From Pseudomonas californiensis (GTDB lineage: Bacteria; Pseudomonadota; Gammaproteobacteria; Pseudomonadales; Pseudomonadaceae), in assembly GCF_021147775.1 (NCBI RefSeq), contig NZ_JAGTPK010000001.1, positions 310,001 through 374,000 of the forward strand: a DNA stretch of 64,000 bases, in the 5' to 3' direction. The position numbers were made by a program, and so were the translations under genes. Under the pieces are notes generated by a model. That model searched no databases. It saw nothing but the letters and a program-made list of their open reading frames with translations, and had not been told where the DNA came from. Shown here one piece after another: positions 60,791-64,000 of the stretch; position 1 is the stretch's first letter; each line of letters starts with the position of its first letter.

Positions 60791-61821
60791 GTGCCACACG
60801 CAGCCCCAAAGTGTCGGAGCGCGTAGCGCCGAAACCTGCCGACCCGGTTCCGCCCAAAAAGAAAAAACAGCGTCAGGACCATGACGACGACGGCCCGGAC
60901 TTCAGTGCATTGCTGTCGGCCTGGATCGAGAGTCACCGCTCCAGTCTGGTGGACAGCCTGCGCCGCCTGGGCAAACAGCCCATCGGCAGCTTCTTTACCT
61001 GTCTGGTGATGGCGATTGCCTTGAGTCTGCCGATGGGCCTGTCATTGCTGTTGAGCAATGTCGAGCGCCTGGGCGGTTCCTGGCAGCGTGCTGCGCAGAT
61101 CTCGATTTACCTTGACCTGGATGCCAGTACCACTGATGGCACGCGGATGCGCGATGAGATCAAGGCCATGCCTGGCGTCGCAGATGCGGAATACATCAGC
61201 AGCATTCAGGCCTTGAGTGAGTTCCAGCAGCAGTCCGGCCTGGGGGAGGCGCTCAAGGAGCTGCCGGAAAACCCGTTACCGGGCGTCGTACTGGTGACCC
61301 CGGATGAAGTGGACAAGCCCGCGCTTGAAGCCTTGCGTACCCGGTTGGCCGAATTGCCCAAGGTGCAACAGGCGCAGCTTGACCTGGTATGGGTCGAGCG
61401 ACTGGCGGCCATCCTCAAGCTGGGTGATCGGTTCGTCTTTGGCTTGACGGTTTTGCTGGTATCGGCTTTGCTGTTGGTAATTGGTAACACAATACGTCTG
61501 CACATCGAAAACCGCCGCACCGAGATCGAAGTGATCAAGCTGGTGGGCGGTACCGACAGCTACGTTCGCAGGCCTTTCCTTTATATGGGCGCGCTGTATG
61601 GCTTTGGCGCGGGGATACTGTCCTGGGGCGTTCTTGCGTATGGCCTGAACTGGCTGAATGGCGCGGTTGTCGGGCTCGCGGGTCTTTATGGGAGTGATTT
61701 TGCGCTGGCGGGCGTGCCGATGAGCGATGGTCTTTCGCTCTTGCTCGGAGCGGTCCTGTTAGGGTATATCGGTGCTTGGATTGCGGTCGCCCGCCACTTG
61801 CGTGAGCTGGCGCCACGGTAG
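60787..61821 (+). CDS. ftsX: Cell division protein FtsX
   Basis: FtsX is the membrane subunit of FtsEX. It has 344 residues with a Pro/Lys-rich N-terminal cytoplasmic extension (residues ~1-45, longer than in enterobacteria) and four transmembrane helices: one near 73-93, then three C-terminal (FVFGLTVLLVSALLLVIGNTI, LYMGALYGFGAGILSWGVLAYGL, LSLLLGAVLLGYIGAWIAVA). The periplasmic loop between TM1 and TM2 binds hydrolase activators. A 115-bp gap with regulatory signals precedes rpoH. Confidence 0.95.
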   Translation: MSATRSPKVSERVAPKPADPVPPKKKKQRQDHDDDGPDFSALLSAWIESHRSSLVDSLRRLGKQPIGSFFTCLVMAIALSLPMGLSLLLSNVERLGGSWQRAAQISIYLDLDASTTDGTRMRDEIKAMPGVADAEYISSIQALSEFQQQSGLGEALKELPENPLPGVVLVTPDEVDKPALEALRTRLAELPKVQQAQLDLVWVERLAAILKLGDRFVFGLTVLLVSALLLVIGNTIRLHIENRRTEIEVIKLVGGTDSYVRRPFLYMGALYGFGAGILSWGVLAYGLNWLNGAVVGLAGLYGSDFALAGVPMSDGLSLLLGAVLLGYIGAWIAVARHLRELAPR

Positions 61822-61860
61822 AGCTAAATTTTGTTTCACCCATTGGCTTATGAAAATGTA

Positions 61861-61890
61861 GGAACTTGTCTAGCGGTTCCAAAGTCAATT
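61861..61890 (+). promoter_or_regulatory. Candidate AlgU/sigma-E promoter for rpoH
   Basis: GGAACTT (61861-61867), 17-bp spacer, TCAATT (61885-61890) fits the extracytoplasmic-stress consensus GGAACTT-N16/17-TCnnA. The start site would be near 61897, 40 nt before the rpoH ATG. AlgU control of rpoH is known in P. aeruginosa; here it is inferred. Confidence 0.6.
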
Positions 61891-61936
61891 TGGCAATGCT
61901 GAACTGCACATTCATGTGCGCTGGAGGTTTTTTCGT

Positions 61937-62791
<855 letters not shown>

Positions 62792-62806
62792 AGCGAACCG
62801 GCAACG

Positions 62807-62837
62807 CAAAACGCCCCGATCTGATCGGGGCGTTTTT
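62807..62837 (+). terminator. Terminator after rpoH
   Basis: AAAACGCCCCGAT (62808-62820) pairs perfectly with ATCGGGGCGTTTT (62824-62836) over CTG, ending in five T. The flanking A-run lets it also work for the convergent mtgA gene. Confidence 0.93.
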
Positions 62838-62907
62838 GTGTGTGGGAGTAAAAGGTGCCCATGCGCGTTTGAACAGATGCAAGCGGTCAATCAGATAGAG
62901 CAGGCCG

Positions 62908-63618
62908 TCAGAAACGGCGGCTGTTGTTCAGATTGGCCAGATAGTCACTGCCACCCAGTTGGCGCATCTGCTGGCGGATCCAGCCGGCGCGGCGTGAGAC
63001 ATAGCTGCTGGGGTGGCTGGCACTCCACTGGCGCGGGTTGGGCAGGACGGCGGCCAGGTAGCTGGCCTGCTGAGTGGACAGGGCGCTGGCGTTGACCCTG
63101 AAGTGATGTTGCGCGGCGGCCTGAGCGCCGAATACGCCTTCGTCCCATTCGACACTGTTGAGGTAGACCTCAAGGATGCGCTCCTTGGACCATAGCAGCT
63201 CGATGAGCATCGTGAACCACGCTTCAAGCCCTTTGCGCAGGTAGCTGCGGCCGGACCACAGGAACAGGTTCTTCGACACCTGCTGGCTCAGCGTACTGGC
63301 GCCACGGATCGAACCGCCGCGTTCGTTGTGCAGGATGGCGGCCTGAATGGCATCGACGTCGAAACCCCAATGCTCTGCGAATTTCTGATCTTCGCCGGCA
63401 ATGACCGCAATTTTCAGGTTGTCGGAAATCTTGTCCCACGGCTGCCAGTCGCGCTGCAGGTCAATCGGCTCGCCGTCGACCCAGGATTCGATCTTGCGTT
63501 CGACCATCAACGCCGTGCCCGGTGGCGGAACCCAGCGCAGGATCAAAACCAGAATGACACTGCCCGCTGCGAACCACAGCAGGGCTTTGACGATGCGACG
63601 AAGGAGAGACTGCAGCAT
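62908..63618 (-). CDS. mtgA: Monofunctional peptidoglycan glycosyltransferase
   Basis: MtgA polymerises lipid II into glycan strands without transpeptidation. ATG 63618 gives 236 residues and the family N-terminus; an in-frame GTG at 63687 would add 23 residues but lacks a ribosome site. A single TM helix (residues ~14-32, ALLWFAAGSVILVLILRWV) is followed by the GT51 domain with GEDQKFAEHWGFD (catalytic Glu near 73), RGASTLSQQVSKNLFLW near 107, and RKGLEAWFTMLIELLWSKERILEVYLNSVEWDEGVFG. Confidence 0.95.
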   Translation of the reverse strand: MLQSLLRRIVKALLWFAAGSVILVLILRWVPPPGTALMVERKIESWVDGEPIDLQRDWQPWDKISDNLKIAVIAGEDQKFAEHWGFDVDAIQAAILHNERGGSIRGASTLSQQVSKNLFLWSGRSYLRKGLEAWFTMLIELLWSKERILEVYLNSVEWDEGVFGAQAAAQHHFRVNASALSTQQASYLAAVLPNPRQWSASHPSSYVSRRAGWIRQQMRQLGGSDYLANLNNSRRF

Positions 63619-63698
63619 AGAGATGGCTTGGCCGAACCCGTTGAGCGGGCCATTATACAGACCGTGCGTCTCAGGACGATTTTTCACTGGAGTTATCG

Positions 63699-64000
63699 AT
63701 GCTTCGTAGCTTTTTGATGCTGGCCGCTTTCTTCGGCTTCACGGGCGTGGCGCTGGGTGCCTTTGCCGCTCACGGCCTTAAAGGCCGTCTGACTGCGGAA
63801 TACCTGGCGATCTTCCAGACTGGCGTGCTCTATCAATTGGTGCACGCTCTGGCATTGCTGGGGGTCGCGGTACTGGCAGCTCAGCTTCCGGGGCGGCTGG
63901 TCACCTGGGCCGGGTTTTCCTTCGCGCTCGGCATTCTGCTGTTCTCGGGCAGCCTGTATGCGCTGACCCTGACCGGTATCAGCAAGCTGGGCATCATCAC
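63699..64000 (+). CDS. DUF423 membrane protein (cut by window edge)
   Basis: The first 100 codons are present. Hydrophobic segments (MLAAFFGFTGVALGAFAAHGL, YQLVHALALLGVAVLAA, WAGFSFALGILLFSGSLYALTLTG) and the GAFAAHGLKGRL motif place it in the small four-helix DUF423/YwdK family, of unknown function. The start is ATG 63699 with TGGAGTT upstream. It is divergent from mtgA with an 80-bp gap. Confidence 0.85.
   Translation, partial: MLRSFLMLAAFFGFTGVALGAFAAHGLKGRLTAEYLAIFQTGVLYQLVHALALLGVAVLAAQLPGRLVTWAGFSFALGILLFSGSLYALTLTGISKLGII

Overview
The window is chromosomal DNA of a fluorescent pseudomonad, most likely the Pseudomonas syringae group. The evidence is high-GC coding sequence, a complete medium-chain PHA locus (phaC1-Z-C2-D facing phaI-F), a Pseudomonas-type opgGH pair (the hrpM locus of P. 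syringae), and blocks in typical Pseudomonas order (rpoH-ftsXEY-M16 peptidases-rsmD; mutM-fdx-coaD; hslVU-SPOR-argS-priA-rpmE). This assignment rests on recalled family sequences and gene order; no search was run. No rRNA, tRNA, CRISPR array, prophage, transposase or integrase is visible.

Layout. 1-9.5 kb: end of a DUF2339 membrane protein, glycogen phosphorylase, proline iminopeptidase with D-aminoacyl-tRNA deacylase, and the osmoregulated periplasmic glucan genes opgG-opgH. 9.5-13.6 kb: two tandem paralogous chemoreceptors. 13.7-19.8 kb: a compact leftward run ubiE-ubiJ-ubiB-hisI-hisE-tatA-tatB-tatC-rsmE (ubiquinone, histidine, twin-arginine export, rRNA methylation). 19.9-27.0 kb: PHA storage locus. 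27.5-35.0 kb: leftward hslV-hslU-DUF971 and priA, argS, SPOR protein. 35.1-37.6 kb: rpmE, secreted nuclease, malic enzyme. 37.7-44.3 kb: an uncharacterised GTPase plus membrane-protein pair, folA, pchP-like phosphatase, ilvD. 44.3-45.4 kb: the only accessory-looking patch, one unrecognised 171-aa ORF with palindromes upstream. 45.4-53.7 kb: rlmI, DJ-1/PfpI protein, HDOD protein, mutM, small exported protein, ferredoxin, coaD, aldehyde dehydrogenase with divergent TetR regulator, sulfurtransferase. 53.7-64 kb: YheT hydrolase, rsmD, two M16 peptidases, ftsY-ftsE-ftsX, rpoH, mtgA and the start of a DUF423 protein.

Regulation readable from sequence links several parts. hslV has a near-consensus heat-shock (sigma-32) promoter, and rpoH, encoding sigma-32, lies in the same window behind a candidate AlgU/sigma-E promoter. 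phaC1 has a near-consensus sigma-54 promoter about 330 bp upstream. Many genes are translationally coupled by 1-8 nt overlaps.

I did not find a convincing previously undescribed system. The best candidates for new biology are the overlapping DUF3482 GTPase/DUF2868 pair (37.7-40.4 kb), the orphan ORF at 44.6-45.1 kb, an rpmE terminator that also encodes a signal peptide, and a hexanucleotide repeat inside ftsY.
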